From assembly GCA_009668925.1 (NCBI GenBank), contig SBEK01000055.1, positions 1 through 7,109 of the forward strand: a stretch of 7,109 bases of DNA, in the 5' to 3' direction. The stretch is from Deltaproteobacteria bacterium (GTDB lineage: Bacteria > Desulfobacterota > Syntrophia > Syntrophales > Smithellaceae). Numbering within the stretch: position 1 is the first letter of the stretch; each line of letters starts with the position of its first letter. A program made the position numbers and the translations under genes. The notes beneath the pieces were generated by a model. The model saw only the letters and a program-made list of their open reading frames with translations, was not told the origin of the DNA and searched no databases. This document shows, one piece after another, positions 1 to 6,679 of the stretch.

Positions 1-888
1 TTTCAGTTTTTCAGTTTCTTTAAGCGTGGGAACATCAATCGTGGCGCCCAGGGCGGCCTGGACGAAAGAAACGGGGACGCGGCAAACGATGTCGTCATCC
101 GAGCGCACAAAGAAATCGTGTTCCTCCACCTGCAAAAAGACGTATAAGTCGCCGCTGGGGCCGCCCAGTTCGCCGGCTTCGCCTTCGCCGCGCAGCCTGA
201 GCCGTGAGCCGGTTTCCACACCGGCGGGGATTTTCAGTTCCACCTTCTTGCGCTGCCGTTCTTTCCCGGTTCCGCGGCAGTTCGAACAGGGTTTCGTGAT
301 GAATTTACCCTGCCCGTGACAGTGCGGACAGGTGGAGCTGATCGTGAAAAATCCGCTGGACTGGACAACCTGGCCGCGTCCCTGGCAGGTGGGACAAGTG
401 GCGGGAACGGTCCCCGGCGCGGCTCCTGTGCCTTCACAGACGCGGCAGGTCAGAAACTTTTCCAGGTCGATGGTCGTCGTTATCCCGAAGGCCGCATCGA
501 GAAACGATATTTTCATATCATAGCGCAAATCCGCGCCGGCTCGGGCCGCCTGCCGCGACCGTCCGCGCCCGCGCTGGCGGCCGAAGCCGAATACATCTTC
601 AAAAATATCTCCGAAATTGGCGAAAACATCATCGAATCCACTGAACCCCTGGAACCCGGTATTGCTTAATCCAGCATGTCCGTAACGGTCGTAAATCTCA
701 CGCTTCTGCCTGTCGCTTAAGACCTCATAGGCTTCCGCGGCTTCTTTGAATCTTTCTTCGGCTTGCTTGTCTCCGGGATTCTTGTCGGGGTGACACTGCA
801 TCGCGATTTTGCGGTAATTTTTCTTCAGCTCTTCTTCCGTCGCCGATCTGCCGACGCCCAGAATTTCATAGTAATCCTTCTTGGTCAT
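1..888 (-). CDS. dnaJ: Chaperone protein DnaJ (Hsp40), C-terminus missing
   Basis: Co-chaperone that stimulates the ATPase of DnaK and delivers unfolded proteins to it in the cytoplasm. The 296 codons present show a full class I DnaJ layout. The J domain (about residues 4-70) has the DnaK-contacting HPD triad at 33-35. A G/F-rich linker follows (about 73-107), with phenylalanine-rich [20 protein letters not shown]. The zinc-binding domain has all four CxxCxGxG motifs: CRVCEGTG (148), CPTCQGRG (165), CPHCHGQG (187) and CSNCRGTG (201). The substrate-binding C-terminal domain then begins and is cut by the window edge, leaving out roughly the last 75-85 residues of a typical 370-380. The ATG start is fixed by its 4-base ATGA overlap with the stop of the upstream TPR-like gene, which implies translational coupling. 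No grpE or dnaK is visible nearby. Confidence 0.97.
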   Translation of the reverse strand, partial: MTKKDYYEILGVGRSATEEELKKNYRKIAMQCHPDKNPGDKQAEERFKEAAEAYEVLSDRQKREIYDRYGHAGLSNTGFQGFSGFDDVFANFGDIFEDVFGFGRQRGRGRSRQAARAGADLRYDMKISFLDAAFGITTTIDLEKFLTCRVCEGTGAAPGTVPATCPTCQGRGQVVQSSGFFTISSTCPHCHGQGKFITKPCSNCRGTGKERQRKKVELKIPAGVETGSRLRLRGEGEAGELGGPSGDLYVFLQVEEHDFFVRSDDDIVCRVPVSFVQAALGATIDVPTLKETEKLK

Positions 889-1283
889 GCGCTTTGTTTT
901 GCTTCCTCCGCTTTCATTACCGCCGCCAGCGCATTCAACGCTTCCGCATCATGGGCATTCTCCAGGGCCTGCCGGGCGAACAGATACTTCTTTTGGTCCA
1001 TGGCGCGACGGCCGAGGTCTTTCCAGTCGGCGTCCCGAAGTTCGATATTCAGCGATTTGGCCGCGCCCCGGAAGAGAAAAGCATCGCCTTTCTCGAGTGC
1101 GAGATCCTTGATTTTCTGCATGCCGGTCCGATGCGAGGCTTTGGTATAAAAATCCAGGGCGTCGGAAAGCGCGCCGTCCTCCATATACAAGTCTCCGTAA
1201 CTGATCAGCGTTGCGGCCGGCGTCTTGTCGATGTACAGTATTTTTTGCTTCAGCCGGTAATCCGGCAATTTTCTCAAACTCAA
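885..1283 (-). CDS. Small TPR-like protein of unknown function, coupled to dnaJ
   Basis: A 132-residue soluble protein that I do not recognise as a named family. It has no signal peptide or membrane segment and is predominantly helical and charged. Two stretches fit the tetratricopeptide pattern loosely: about residues 26-50 ([20 protein letters not shown]) and more clearly 87-111, where [20 protein letters not shown] has the W-x2-LG...Y...A spacing. TPR modules usually mediate protein-protein contact, so a chaperone adaptor role beside DnaJ is possible but is only inference. The start is a TTG with a good GAGGAG site six bases upstream; no ATG in frame fits better. The TGA stop overlaps the dnaJ ATG, so the two genes are co-transcribed and probably translationally coupled. 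It could also be a short Sel1/TPR relative with no chaperone role. Confidence 0.8.
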   Translation of the reverse strand: MSLRKLPDYRLKQKILYIDKTPAATLISYGDLYMEDGALSDALDFYTKASHRTGMQKIKDLALEKGDAFLFRGAAKSLNIELRDADWKDLGRRAMDQKKYLFARQALENAHDAEALNALAAVMKAEEAKQSA

Positions 1284-1289
1284 GATTTT

Positions 1290-1295
1290 CTCCTC
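1290..1295 (-). promoter_or_regulatory. Ribosome binding site that supports a TTG start
   Basis: On the minus strand GAGGAG lies six bases before the TTG at 1283-1281. The upstream ATG at 1315-1313 is in another frame and terminates after eleven codons, so this site decides the TTG start of the TPR-like gene. Confidence 0.7.
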
Positions 1296-1314
1296 AAAAA
1301 ATTATGTTCGGTCA

Positions 1315-1346
1315 TTTAACCCCGCTCACGCGGGACGAGTGTTAAT
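1315..1346 (-). repeat. Dispersed 32-bp palindromic repeat, copy 1
   Basis: Read on the minus strand, this begins ATTAAC, contains the hairpin CCCGC-GTGA-GCGGG and ends GTTAAA. A second copy lies on the plus strand at 6585-6616. The two agree at 27 of 32 positions, and all five differences are transitions. This copy sits in the leader of the TPR-like/dnaJ unit, about 30 bases before its start codon, and behind the end of purC. No T-run follows the hairpin on either strand, so a simple intrinsic terminator is unlikely. It may be a REP-like element or an RNA-level regulatory hairpin. Confidence 0.7.
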
Positions 1347-1448
1347 TCCCTGTCGCTTTCTTCTAAATAATGACGTTCATTTCACCCTTGGACAGCTTGC
1401 TGCGAAGTGGTTACTTATAAAAAGGACCGCTGTCAACCCGTTGAGACG

Positions 1449-2330
1449 TTATTTTACCAGACGGGCAAAGGCCTCTTCATACTTTAACCGGGTCTTTTCG
1501 ATGATGTCCGGTGGCAATTCGGGCGCCGGCGGTTTCTGATTCCAGCGAAGCGAAAGCAGGTAATCGCGCAAAAACTGTTTATCGAAGCTGCGTTGCGCCC
1601 GGCCTTCTTCGTACTCATCGGCCGGCCAGAACCGGGAAGAATCGGGTGTCAGCAGTTCATCGATCAAAATCAGCTCATTGCCGATCAAACCGAACTCCAT
1701 CTTGGTGTCGGCGATAATGATGCCGGCGTCGCGGGCGATGGCCGCCGCGCGCTCGTAAATGGCGATGGATTTTTCAACCACCTTGTCGGTGAGCTCCGCC
1801 CCGATAATATCCTCCATTTCGGAGCGCGTGATCGGCGCGTCATGATCCCCTTCCGGAGCCTTCGTGGTCGGTGTGAAAAGCGTTTGCGGAAGTTTGGCGG
1901 ACTCCTTGAGTCCATCCGGCAGTTTGATGCCCGAAATGGTCTGGCTGTGACGATAGTCCTTCCAGCCGGATCCGGACAGATACCCCCGGACAATGCATTC
2001 CACCGGAAGCGGCGTTGCTTTTTTAACCAGCATACTGCGGCCTTCCAGACTCTCGAAGTAGGGCGCGCATTCCGGCGGAAAATCGGCTGCGTCCGTGGAA
2101 ACGATATGATTCCCGATGATATCTTCCATCTGTTTGAACCAGAAGGCGGACATTTTGTTGAGAATCGCCCCTTTGCCCGGAATCGGGTTGGGCATAATGA
2201 CATCAAAGGCCGAAATCCGGTCGGTGGCCACCAAAAGCAGATAATCTCTCACGGCGTAGAGATCGCGCACCTTGCCGCGGTTGAGGAATTTCAGCTTCGG
2301 AAAATTCGTCTGTGAAATGATTTTTGTCAT
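1449..2330 (-). CDS. purC: Phosphoribosylaminoimidazole-succinocarboxamide synthase (SAICAR synthase)
   Basis: Catalyses the ATP-dependent joining of L-aspartate to CAIR to form SAICAR in de novo purine synthesis, in the cytoplasm. At 293 residues it is the longer form of the family, not the roughly 240-residue E. coli type. Visible signatures are GKVRDLY (19-25, nucleotide-binding edge), LPVECIVRGYLSGSGW (108-123, first family signature) and IIADTKMEFG (205-214, second signature with D208, K210 and E212). The C-terminal extension, from about DELLTPDSSRFWPADEY onward, is typical of the long form. The open frame extends further upstream, but the chosen ATG has AAAGGAG eight bases before it. 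That site overlaps the stop of the preceding hydrolase gene (13-bp gap), so purC is the last gene of the fmt cluster. No other purine gene is in view. Confidence 0.97.
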   Translation of the reverse strand: MTKIISQTNFPKLKFLNRGKVRDLYAVRDYLLLVATDRISAFDVIMPNPIPGKGAILNKMSAFWFKQMEDIIGNHIVSTDAADFPPECAPYFESLEGRSMLVKKATPLPVECIVRGYLSGSGWKDYRHSQTISGIKLPDGLKESAKLPQTLFTPTTKAPEGDHDAPITRSEMEDIIGAELTDKVVEKSIAIYERAAAIARDAGIIIADTKMEFGLIGNELILIDELLTPDSSRFWPADEYEEGRAQRSFDKQFLRDYLLSLRWNQKPPAPELPPDIIEKTRLKYEEAFARLVK

Positions 2331-2343
2331 GTCATTTACTCCT

Positions 2344-2973
2344 TTAGCGAACCGAGGGATTATACTTTTTTTCATGGCCGATCGTGGAGGTCGGCGTCCG
2401 GCCGTAATTGTGGCCGGGCAGGACCCGGGTCTCATCCGGCAGGGTGAAAAGTTTAGCCTTGATCGCCTCATACATGGTCTGCCAGGAACCGCCGGGCAGG
2501 TCCGTGCGGCCGACGGCTTCGACAAACAGGGTATCACCTGTGAAGACATAACCGGGCGTATAGAGACACATGCCGCCGGGAGAGTGGCCTGGTGTGTGGA
2601 TGACTTTCAGGTTGACATTACCGGCGGATATCGTCTGTCCGTCTTTAACCAGCACATCGGCCGGCGGCGATTGCACCGCGCCGAACATCCGCAGCATGGC
2701 CGCCGGTGTGGAAGTGAGCATGACCGCGTCATTTTCATGAACAACGATCTTGGCGCCCGTCAGTTTCTTCATCTCGGCGTTGCCGCCGATGTGATCCACA
2801 TGACCGTGCGTGTTGATGATGTAGTTGATTCGTAAATTATTTTTTGCCGCGACGGCCAGAATATCGTGGACATTATCGGCCGGATCGATGACCAGGGCAT
2901 CGCCGGTTACAGGGTCGCCGACCAGATAGGCGAAAACCGCCATGTGGCCGACCTGCATTTGCTCTAGAAACAT
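2344..2973 (-). CDS. MBL-fold metallo-hydrolase, GloB/YcbL-like
   Basis: A 209-residue cytoplasmic metallo-beta-lactamase-fold hydrolase with a complete dinuclear metal site. THGHVDH carries H56, H58, D60 and H61, and the other ligands are H130 (TPGHSPGG), D147 (FTGDTLF) and H188 (LPGHNYG). The GRTDLPGGS segment (155-163) and the ending GHEKKYNPSVR place it with the short glyoxalase II-like proteins, annotated either as hydroxyacylglutathione hydrolase or simply as MBL-fold hydrolase. It lacks the long C-terminal substrate domain of classical glyoxalase II, so glutathione thioester cleavage is not assured; other thioesters or small esters are possible. The frame opens 13 codons earlier, but AAGGAG five bases before this ATG fixes the start. 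It lies between rsmB and purC in the same direction, so it is probably co-transcribed with them. Confidence 0.93.
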   Translation of the reverse strand: MFLEQMQVGHMAVFAYLVGDPVTGDALVIDPADNVHDILAVAAKNNLRINYIINTHGHVDHIGGNAEMKKLTGAKIVVHENDAVMLTSTPAAMLRMFGAVQSPPADVLVKDGQTISAGNVNLKVIHTPGHSPGGMCLYTPGYVFTGDTLFVEAVGRTDLPGGSWQTMYEAIKAKLFTLPDETRVLPGHNYGRTPTSTIGHEKKYNPSVR

Positions 2974-3033
2974 AAGCACTCCTTCAGGAATTATGGGAGC
3001 GTAAGCTAGCATAATAGGGCTGAATTCGTCAAT

Positions 3034-4380
3034 TCAATTCCGGTTAAGCAAAACGGCCCCGAAAAAGCCGTCCATCATATGGCGGTGAGGATAGGTTCTG
3101 AAAAAACCGCGAGGGTCCAGGAGTGTGCCGGAAACGGCCGGATGCCTCGCTTCGACGGCAAAGTGTGGAGCTTCGGCCAGAAACTCCCGGACGATGTCTT
3201 CATTTTCCGCGGGGAGAAGGGAACAGGTGCAGTAGATCAGACAGCCGCCCTTTTTAACCGCCCCGGCGGCATTTCTTAATACCGCCTTCTGCGTGGCCGC
3301 CAGAGATTGTATATCGCCGGATTTCAACCTCCATTTGATTTCCGGATTGCGGGCCAGCGTTCCTGTTCCGGAGCAGGGAGCGTCTACCAGAACGCGGTCA
3401 AATGCTCCGGCGAAATCGGATGGAAGAGGCCCCGCGAGATCCGCGACCCGGGCTTCGATGATTGAAGCCCCTATTCTCCGGGACTCCTTTTTCAGCTCTC
3501 CTATTTTATCCGCATCACGGTCCAGAGCGACAATGCGGCCTTCATTTTTCATCAGGGCGGCCAGATGTCCCGTCTTGCCTCCGCTGCCGGCGCAGGCATC
3601 GAGGATGGTTTCACCGCCCCGGGGATTGACCAGGTATGAAATCACCTGAGCCCCCTCATCCTGAATTCGCATGAGGCCGTCTCTAAAGAAAAATGTTTTC
3701 TGAATCGGCCGGGGAGGATCGTGAAGGGTGATTCCGTCTTCGGAAAACCTTGTCGGATCGCCGTTGAAGTCTTCGCTTTGCAGCCGCTCCGTGAACGCCG
3801 GCCGGGAAATTTTCAAGGTGTTGACACGGAGGGTCAGGGGCGGTAATTCATTGTCGGCGCGGCACAGAGCGATGGTTTCCTCCGGTCCGAAAATGTTGAG
3901 CCAGAGTTTAACAAGCCAGAGCGGATGGGAGTAAAATGCCGCTATATGTTCCGTTGGATTCTTCTGTGCGGCCGGGAAAACAATTTTATCCGTATTGCGC
4001 AGGTAACTTCTTAAAACGGCATTGGTCAGTCCGCCGGCGGCCGGGGCGATCCGCTTCGCGGTTTTGACAGCTTCGTCCACCACGGCAAAGGCCGGCAGAC
4101 GGTCACTGAACTTGAGTTGATAAAGGCCCGTGCGCAGAACATTCTTAACGCCTTCCTCCATCTTGGCATAATCGCCGCGATACAGCCGGGTCAGAATCCA
4201 GTCCAGATGCCCCTGCATGCGCAGGACGCCGTAAACCAGATGGGTCAGCAGGCGGCCGTCCGCCGACTGGGAAAGATTCTGTTCATCCAGACAGACGTCC
4301 AGCAAATCTCCGGCAAAGGCATCGCTTTCTGCGACGTGATTAAGAATGTCGACGGCGATGTGGCGAACGGATTTCTTCAT
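3034..4380 (-). CDS. rsmB: 16S rRNA (cytosine(967)-C(5))-methyltransferase RsmB
   Basis: Methylates C967 of 16S rRNA using S-adenosylmethionine before 30S assembly. The protein has 448 residues from the chosen start. A NusB-like RNA-binding domain (about 3-130) is followed by the NOL1/NOP2/Sun-type Rossmann methyltransferase domain. SAM motif I is DACAGSGGKT (261-270). Motif IV is DAPCSGTG with C336, the cysteine used for product release, and motif VI is YCTCS with catalytic C386. The length is normal for the family. A GTG ten codons upstream (4410-4408) also opens the frame but has no ribosome site; the ATG is preceded by GGGGA, a modest site, so the start is a little uncertain. It follows fmt, as in many bacteria. 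Confidence 0.96.
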   Translation of the reverse strand: MKKSVRHIAVDILNHVAESDAFAGDLLDVCLDEQNLSQSADGRLLTHLVYGVLRMQGHLDWILTRLYRGDYAKMEEGVKNVLRTGLYQLKFSDRLPAFAVVDEAVKTAKRIAPAAGGLTNAVLRSYLRNTDKIVFPAAQKNPTEHIAAFYSHPLWLVKLWLNIFGPEETIALCRADNELPPLTLRVNTLKISRPAFTERLQSEDFNGDPTRFSEDGITLHDPPRPIQKTFFFRDGLMRIQDEGAQVISYLVNPRGGETILDACAGSGGKTGHLAALMKNEGRIVALDRDADKIGELKKESRRIGASIIEARVADLAGPLPSDFAGAFDRVLVDAPCSGTGTLARNPEIKWRLKSGDIQSLAATQKAVLRNAAGAVKKGGCLIYCTCSLLPAENEDIVREFLAEAPHFAVEARHPAVSGTLLDPRGFFRTYPHRHMMDGFFGAVLLNRN

Positions 4381-4419
4381 ATATTTCCCCGATCCCGGCG
4401 ATCGATGCACTCTGGCGGA

Positions 4420-5358
4420 TCAATTGAAAATCGTTTCCGGCTTTATACGGCAGCCGCGCAGAAAATCGCCGATGGGCATTCTTTTTTTCCCGGCCAGCTG
4501 AACCTCTTTTACGAGCACATAACCGTCGGAAGCCGCAACGGGCAGGCCGTCGTCTGAGGCCCGGCCAACCGCCCCGGCGGGCAGGTCGACCTTCTCGGGC
4601 CGGGCTTCGGCCCGGTATATTTTCAATGTCTGACCGTCCAGATGCGTGTAAGCGGCGGGCGTCGGACAGAGGCCGCGGATGAGGTTGACGATCTGATGAA
4701 CGCCGTCTTGCCAGTTGATTCTTCCGGTTTCTTTGGTCAAGCGCGGAGCAAAAGTCACGAGCTGAGGGTCCTGCTTTCGCCTCGAAACCGTGCCGGAGGC
4801 AACCTCTTCGACTGTCTTGAGGAGCAGGGCCGCGCCGAGGTCGGCCAGCCGGTCGTGCAGTTCGCCGTAAGTTTCCATCGGGCGGATTTCCGTTGACTCC
4901 TGCAGCAGAATATCGCCGGAGTCCATGCCTTCATCCATCAGCATAATGGTTACGCCGGTTTGCGTTTCACCGCGGATGATGCTCCAATTGAGCGGCGCCG
5001 CGCCCCGGTATTTGGGCAGAAGCGACGGATGGATATTGAGGCAGCCAAGCGGGGGGGAGTCGATGATCGCTTTGGGCAGAATCTGGCCGAATGCCGCCAC
5101 GACAATCATATCGGGGCTGAGCGTATGCAGTGTTTCCAGAAAATGCGGCTCTTTGACTTTTGCGGGCTGCCAGACGGGCAGACCCAGTTTGAGGGCAAGG
5201 CTTTTGACCGGCGGGGCAATCTCTTTTTGCCCGCGTCCCGACGGACGATCCGGCTGCGTGACCACTCCGATGATCGGATAAGAATGGCCGGCGAGCCCCG
5301 CCAGGGCGGGCAGGGCAAAGGCCGGAGTGCCCATAAAAAGGATTCGTGGTCGGGTCAT
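4420..5358 (-). CDS. fmt: Methionyl-tRNA formyltransferase
   Basis: Transfers a formyl group from 10-formyl-tetrahydrofolate to Met-tRNAfMet, giving the initiator tRNA for translation. It has 312 residues, the usual length. The N-terminal formyltransferase domain (about 4-182) contains the catalytic triad N108, H110 and D146, matching the E. coli numbering, and the signature SLLPKYRGAAPLNW (112-125). The positively charged loop that contacts the acceptor stem is seen in QPDRPSGRGQK (35-45). The C-terminal tRNA-binding domain starts near 205. The ATG is the first in frame, with AAGGA nine bases before it and a strong promoter just upstream, so fmt is the first gene of the cluster. The def gene, often found next to fmt, is not on this side. 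Confidence 0.98.
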   Translation of the reverse strand: MTRPRILFMGTPAFALPALAGLAGHSYPIIGVVTQPDRPSGRGQKEIAPPVKSLALKLGLPVWQPAKVKEPHFLETLHTLSPDMIVVAAFGQILPKAIIDSPPLGCLNIHPSLLPKYRGAAPLNWSIIRGETQTGVTIMLMDEGMDSGDILLQESTEIRPMETYGELHDRLADLGAALLLKTVEEVASGTVSRRKQDPQLVTFAPRLTKETGRINWQDGVHQIVNLIRGLCPTPAAYTHLDGQTLKIYRAEARPEKVDLPAGAVGRASDDGLPVAASDGYVLVKEVQLAGKKRMPIGDFLRGCRIKPETIFN

Positions 5359-5387
5359 GAGGTTACGTCCTTGCTGGTTTTTTGCAC

Positions 5388-5416
5388 TCTATATGGAATT
5401 AACCGAGGCGTGTCAA
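5388..5416 (-). promoter_or_regulatory. Sigma-70 promoter for the fmt-rsmB-hydrolase-purC operon
   Basis: On the minus strand there is a perfect -35 TTGACA (5416-5411), a 17-bp spacer, and a -10 TATAGA (5393-5388, five of six). Transcription should begin near 5381, giving a short leader of about 22 bases before the fmt ATG. It is the best promoter in the window and fits constitutive housekeeping expression. Confidence 0.8.
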
Positions 5417-5454
5417 GAATTACCGTGACCGGCGGTATTATTGCATTTTTGCTA

Positions 5455-5483
5455 TTGTCAATTTGCGGCTCCTGTTTTATATT
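5455..5483 (+). promoter_or_regulatory. Sigma-70-like promoter for the tandem RsbRD-like genes
   Basis: The -35 is TTGTCA (5455-5460, five of six), the spacer is 17 bp, and the -10 is TATATT (5478-5483, five of six). The predicted start is near 5490, about 50 bases before the first gene. It is back to back with the fmt promoter, with 38 bp between the two -35 boxes, so one regulator could affect both. Confidence 0.6.
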
Positions 5484-5500
5484 AAGATCAAAGAATCTTA
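5483..5500. promoter_or_regulatory. Inverted repeat over the predicted transcription start
   Basis: A perfect 6-bp inverted repeat, TAAGAT at 5483-5488 and ATCTTA at 5495-5500 with a 6-base spacer, begins at the last base of the -10 box of the plus-strand promoter. Its position suits a repressor operator. The half-sites are AT-rich, so chance is not excluded. Confidence 0.35.
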
Positions 5501-5539
5501 CATCCCGGCAGGACGTTATTTCACGAAAGGAGATGGAGC

Positions 5540-5998
5540 ATGAAGACCTACGCTATCAAGTATGTGGAGCTTGCGGAATTGCATGCGGAGAGAATGGCCA
5601 AGAGATGGGCGATGGACGTGCAAAATAACACCCGGACGAAAAAGTACAAGGAACTGGATGAAGAATGGATCATCAACCAGGGGATTAAATTCTATCAAAA
5701 TTTCAGCAAGATGTTCGCGGAAGAAAAAATCAGCGAGACCACCTTAAAGTATTTTCGTACTTACGCAGAGGAAAGTTTCTCCGCGGGGGTGCCCATGGAC
5801 GAAGCGGTCTATGCGCTCATTCTGTTAAGACGCCACATCTGGCTGTATGCCGAATTCCAGACCATCTTCAGTTCCGGCATCGACCAGCGTCAGGCTCTGG
5901 ATACGTTAAGCCGCACCATTCTGTTGTTTGACTACGCGGTATACGAGGTCACAAAAGAATACCAGGAATTGATGAAGAAGGCCAAAGGCAAAAAATAA
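5540..5998 (+). CDS. Stand-alone RsbRD N-terminal-like helical protein, first of a tandem pair
   Basis: A soluble 152-residue protein, predicted all-helical, with no signal peptide or membrane segment. I read it as a member of the RsbRD N-terminal domain type (RsbT co-antagonist RsbRD_N). Supporting features are W23 in an early helix, the GVPMDEAVYAL turn (83-93), the RRHIWLYAEFQ helix (97-107), LLFDYAVYEVT (128-138) and a lysine-rich tail. In known proteins this domain is an input module joined to STAS, kinase, GGDEF or HTH parts; here nothing is attached, so output must depend on a partner. The ATG has AAAGGAG seven bases upstream; an out-of-frame ATG lies six bases before it. The gene downstream is a paralog, matching without gaps over 125 residues at about 45% identity. 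The exact function is unknown, and the family call is made by eye. Confidence 0.9.
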   Translation: MKTYAIKYVELAELHAERMAKRWAMDVQNNTRTKKYKELDEEWIINQGIKFYQNFSKMFAEEKISETTLKYFRTYAEESFSAGVPMDEAVYALILLRRHIWLYAEFQTIFSSGIDQRQALDTLSRTILLFDYAVYEVTKEYQELMKKAKGKK

Positions 5999-6044
5999 TT
6001 TCCATTTCCCTGTACGCTTACGCATTTACGGAAGGAGAATAAAT

Positions 6045-6500
6045 ATGGTGGAATCAATCAAGCTGCTGGATGTGCTGGAAGCCAATATTGATGAAATAGC
6101 GGGGCAGTGGGCCGAAGACGTCAAGAAAAATAAGAGAACCCCGCATTACCGGGATATTCCGACCGAGCGGCTGGTGCTCCAGGCGATCAAATTTTACAGC
6201 CAGCTGCGCAATATGCTGATCGCGCCCAATCGGTATGAAAAAGCGCAGGAGTTCTTCATGCATTACGCGAGGACCTGCTATGAAAGCGGCGTTCCCCTGC
6301 AGGAAGCGATTTACGCCCTGAATATGATGCGGCGGCACATGTGGCTCTATGCGGAATTTCAGGCGATCTTTATCAACGCCATTGAACACCATCAGGCGAT
6401 TGACAGCGTCATGAGAATCATGCTGCTCATCGACTATGCCGTCTATGAAATTACGCAGTACTACCAGGACCGCATTCGTCTGGAGCAGAGAGCATCTTAG
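6045..6500 (+). CDS. Stand-alone RsbRD N-terminal-like helical protein, second of a tandem pair
   Basis: A soluble 151-residue helical paralog of the preceding gene, 46 bases downstream on the same strand and with its own strong GAAGGAG site seven bases before ATG. The best conserved parts are RRHMWLYAEFQ (96-106) and LLIDYAVYEIT (127-137), plus YESGVPLQEAIYAL (79-92). The N-terminal half and the loop around 56-66 have diverged most. The tail ends in RLEQRAS instead of the lysine-rich end of its partner. Equal length and a gapless alignment suggest gene duplication followed by divergence, with both copies kept under purifying selection. The pair may form a heterodimer, or may be separate sensors for a shared partner encoded elsewhere; no anti-sigma, kinase or STAS gene is in view. 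The family assignment is moderate. Confidence 0.9.
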   Translation: MVESIKLLDVLEANIDEIAGQWAEDVKKNKRTPHYRDIPTERLVLQAIKFYSQLRNMLIAPNRYEKAQEFFMHYARTCYESGVPLQEAIYALNMMRRHMWLYAEFQAIFINAIEHHQAIDSVMRIMLLIDYAVYEITQYYQDRIRLEQRAS

Positions 6501-6522
6501 GGCGGAGGGATTTTAATCCGCC
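6501..6522 (+). other. Stem-loop directly after the second RsbRD-like gene
   Basis: GGCGGA (6501-6506) pairs with TCCGCC (6517-6522) around a 10-base loop, starting right after the TAG stop. No T-run follows, so it is not a classic intrinsic terminator. It could stabilise the 3' end of the tandem-gene mRNA or pause polymerase. Confidence 0.4.
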
Positions 6523-6584
6523 GCCTCGCCGCAAACCGTCGACGGATGAAACAAACGCCTTGGTTTCGCAGCAAGCAACAGACC

Positions 6585-6616
6585 ATTAACGCTTGTCCCG
6601 CATGAGCGGGATTGAA
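6585..6616 (+). repeat. Dispersed 32-bp palindromic repeat, copy 2
   Basis: The plus-strand copy begins ATTAAC, has the core TCCCGC-ATGA-GCGGGA and ends ATTGAA. It matches the minus-strand copy at 1346-1315 at 27 of 32 positions. It lies between the tandem genes and the terminator at 6627, in non-coding sequence, like the first copy. Confidence 0.7.
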
Positions 6617-6626
6617 CACATCCGGT

Positions 6627-6657
6627 AAACGGCAGCGCATCATGTCGCTGCCGTTTT
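6627..6657 (+). terminator. Rho-independent terminator after the tandem RsbRD-like genes
   Basis: AAACGGCAGCG (6627-6637) and CGCTGCCGTTT (6646-6656) form a perfect 11-bp stem around an 8-base loop (CATCATGT), ending in TTTT. The T-run is short and partly inside the stem, so termination may be incomplete. It lies about 126 bases after the tandem-gene stop and just before the MFS gene, so it probably separates the two transcripts. Confidence 0.65.
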
Positions 6658-6665
6658 GGTGTGAT

Positions 6666-6670
6666 GGAGG
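6666..6670 (+). promoter_or_regulatory. Possible ribosome binding site for the MFS gene
   Basis: GGAGG lies nine bases before an ATT codon at 6680 that is in the MFS frame. It also lies inside a short reading frame that starts with ATG at 6664 and stops at 6700-6702, so its use is uncertain. Confidence 0.35.
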
Positions 6671-6679
6671 CAACGGGGC

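Noticed and set aside
1369..1381. Inverted repeat AATGA-CGT-TCATT in the spacer before the TPR-like gene
   Set aside because: It has only 5-bp arms, no second copy and no clear promoter to relate it to, so it is within chance for AT-rich spacer.
1411..1436. TTGACA on the minus strand (1436-1431) upstream of the TPR-like/dnaJ unit, and a T5 run (1423-1419 region) after purC
   Set aside because: TATAAG lies only 11 bp after TTGACA, too close for a normal spacer, and the sequence at 16-18 bp is poor. The pairing before the T-run is only about 3 bp (GAC/GTC). Neither a promoter nor a terminator can be called with confidence.
1593..2315. Long plus-strand open frame opposite purC (240 codons)
   Set aside because: It lies entirely antisense to a clear purC, shows no recognisable domain and has shadow-type composition. 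It is an artefact of GC-rich coding sequence.
3021..3036. Inverted repeat TGAATT-CGTC-AATTCA at the rsmB stop codon
   Set aside because: The stem is AT-rich and weak, there is no T-run, and it partly overlaps coding sequence. It is not convincing as a terminator or operator.
4381..4410. Alternative GTG start for rsmB ten codons upstream
   Set aside because: There is no ribosome site before the GTG, and the added residues do not resemble the family N-terminus. The ATG at 4380 begins MKKSVRHIAV, a typical RsmB start.
4960..5628. Plus-strand open frame running from inside fmt into the first tandem gene
   Set aside because: It is antisense to fmt, then crosses the divergent promoter region and continues out of frame over the first RsbRD-like gene. 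It has no ribosome site or family features.
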